DNA of 6,413 nt, from NCBI GenBank assembly GCA_009782085.1, contig WQUN01000062.1:1-6413 (forward strand), read 5' to 3'. Made by a program: the position numbers and the translations under genes. This DNA comes from Bacillota bacterium (lineage in GTDB: Bacteria > Bacillota > Clostridia > Lachnospirales > WQUN01). Within the stretch, counting starts at the first letter, position 1. The number at the start of each line of letters is the position of its first letter. Below, piece by piece: positions 5,962 to 6,413 of the stretch. The notes below the pieces were generated by a model. That model was not told the origin of the DNA and did no database searches. It saw nothing but the letters and a program-made list of their open reading frames with translations.

Positions 5962-5997
5962 GAAAAAGAAACGAAGCGGTTGAGGCCGCTCTTTTTC
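5962..5997 (+). terminator. Probable intrinsic terminator of the yajC-S1 unit
   Basis: AGCGG (5975-5979), loop TTGAGG, CCGCT (5986-5990), then CTTTTTCGTATT. The outer GAAAAAG (5962-5968) can also pair with CTTTTTC (5991-5997). The complementary strand also ends in a T-rich run, so it could work in both directions. The GC stem is short (5 bp), so strength is uncertain. Confidence 0.6.
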
Positions 5998-6041
5998 GTA
6001 TTGGAATTCATGCCATAACTCCGGCCGGAATGGAGATTAAT

Positions 6042-6356
6042 ATGCGTGAACTTACAGAAAACGAACCGGACCTCCGCTACGAAAAGTGCGTTAACGAAAT
6101 AGAAGAACTGCGGGACGCCGAGGGCGGCGTCCCCTACAGGCGTACGTCGTCGGCAAATGTTTTCTGCATCCGGTATAACCGTCCCGATAACATGAAACAT
6201 TACACGGGTTCGGGCGGGTTGACCCCGCCCCTACGACCTAAAATCCGTTTTTGTTTACTAATTATTCATGCAATATTCATTCATGCATTCGTAAATTTGC
6301 CGCACCCTTCCCCCCACGACAAACGCATGAACATACAAATTGCACAACGAATGTAG
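6042..6356 (+). CDS. Doubtful small ORF, possibly a disrupted gene
   Basis: This 104-residue frame starts at ATG 6042 with GGAG six nt upstream; an ATG at 6030 is also in frame. The first 50 or so residues (MRELTENEPDLRYEKCVNEI, then EELRDAEGGVPYRR) have a charged, protein-like composition. No family was recognised. From about residue 57 the frame runs through the GC hairpin at 6212-6230 and then AT-rich DNA, giving an improbable sequence rich in His, Ile and Pro. The stop (TAG) lies in the GTAGGG unit at 6353. The front may be the remains of a gene cut off by repeat insertion, or the frame may be chance. It follows the terminator and has no clear promoter. Confidence 0.3.
   Translation: MRELTENEPDLRYEKCVNEIEELRDAEGGVPYRRTSSANVFCIRYNRPDNMKHYTGSGGLTPPLRPKIRFCLLIIHAIFIHAFVNLPHPSPHDKRMNIQIAQRM
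6212..6234 (-). repeat. GTAGGG-type hairpin repeat, inverted orientation
   Basis: GGGCGGG (6212-6218), loop TTGAC, CCCGCCC (6224-6230), then CTAC. Read on the minus strand it is GTAGGGGCGGGGTCAACCCG, the same design as the repeats at 1-71, 2924-2950 and 6353-6379. Confidence 0.65.
6264..6287 (+). repeat. Short direct repeats in an AT-rich patch
   Basis: ATTCATGCA occurs at 6264-6272 and 6279-6287, 15 bp apart, within an AT-rich segment (about 6240-6300) in otherwise GC-rich DNA. A related ATATTCATTGCAA lies near 6391-6403. The patch could be upstream regulatory DNA for a gene beyond the window, but no promoter hexamer pair stands out. Confidence 0.35.
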
Positions 6357-6379
6357 GGCGCGCCGACCCCGGCGCGCCG
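6353..6379 (+). repeat. GTAGGG-type hairpin repeat near the right edge
   Basis: GTAGGGCGCGCC opens the unit. GGCGCGCC (6357-6364) pairs with an identical self-complementary GGCGCGCC (6371-6378) across the loop GACCCC. It shares the GTAGG-plus-GC-stem design with the other copies, though the stem sequence differs. The remaining bases to 6413 hold TTGCAA twice (6384-6389 region and near 6398) and no gene. Confidence 0.65.
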
Positions 6380-6413
6380 AGCTTGCAACAATATTCATTG
6401 CAAATAGTGCCAA

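Noticed and set aside
5628..6200. A 190-codon minus-strand frame over the S1 gene and terminator
   Set aside because: It crosses a terminator and hairpin cluster and overlaps a well-supported gene. No domain or ribosome binding site supports it.

Overview
The window looks like a piece of a GC-rich bacterial chromosome carrying four well-supported genes, spaced by an unusual density of short repeats. The gene set is alanyl-tRNA synthetase, a secreted protein anchored by S-layer homology (SLH) repeats, the Sec accessory protein YajC, and a small S1-domain protein with a YabR-like tail. SLH anchoring plus a YabR-like protein suggests a Firmicutes-type (Clostridia/Negativicutes) or Synergistota-like bacterium. 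This assignment is an inference and no gene settles it. No phage, plasmid, CRISPR, tRNA or rRNA sequence was recognised.

Layout, left to right. Positions 1-187 hold two hairpin repeats: a 27-bp-arm inverted repeat (1-71) and a 113-bp MITE-like element (75-187). The end of the MITE supplies the stop codon of alaS, which runs leftward (2866-185) from a probable TTG start. The 205-bp gap 2867-3071 repeats the same theme, with a hairpin (2924-2950) followed by half of the MITE-like element (2959-3029). alaS is therefore bracketed by about 70-bp direct repeats. Next, also leftward, is the SLH protein gene (4625-3072).

Positions 4626-4785 form a divergent promoter region. A leftward promoter serves the SLH gene, and a near-consensus rightward promoter (TTGACG-17-TATAAT) serves yajC. 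A small inverted repeat abuts the yajC -35 box and is a candidate operator. yajC (4786-5271) begins with three 15-bp repeats and has a long extracytoplasmic N-terminus. Its stop codon lies inside the first of 2.5 tandem copies of a ~70-bp repeat (5261-5436). The S1 protein gene (5491-5889) follows, probably in the same transcript, and ends at a hairpin cluster (5891-5923) and a probable intrinsic terminator (5962-5997).

Positions 5998-6413 hold a doubtful small reading frame (6042-6356), two more GTAGGG-type hairpins and an AT-rich patch with short direct repeats. No established gene lies there.

Functionally, alaS and the S1 protein belong to translation and RNA metabolism, YajC to protein export, and the SLH protein is a likely Sec-exported envelope protein. 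Apart from the probable yajC-S1 transcript, the genes do not form an obvious pathway. No new multi-gene system is evident. The points most worth a second look are the repeats: the element at the alaS stop codon, the decayed 23-codon-period repeat after yajC, and the repeat-built N-terminus of YajC.
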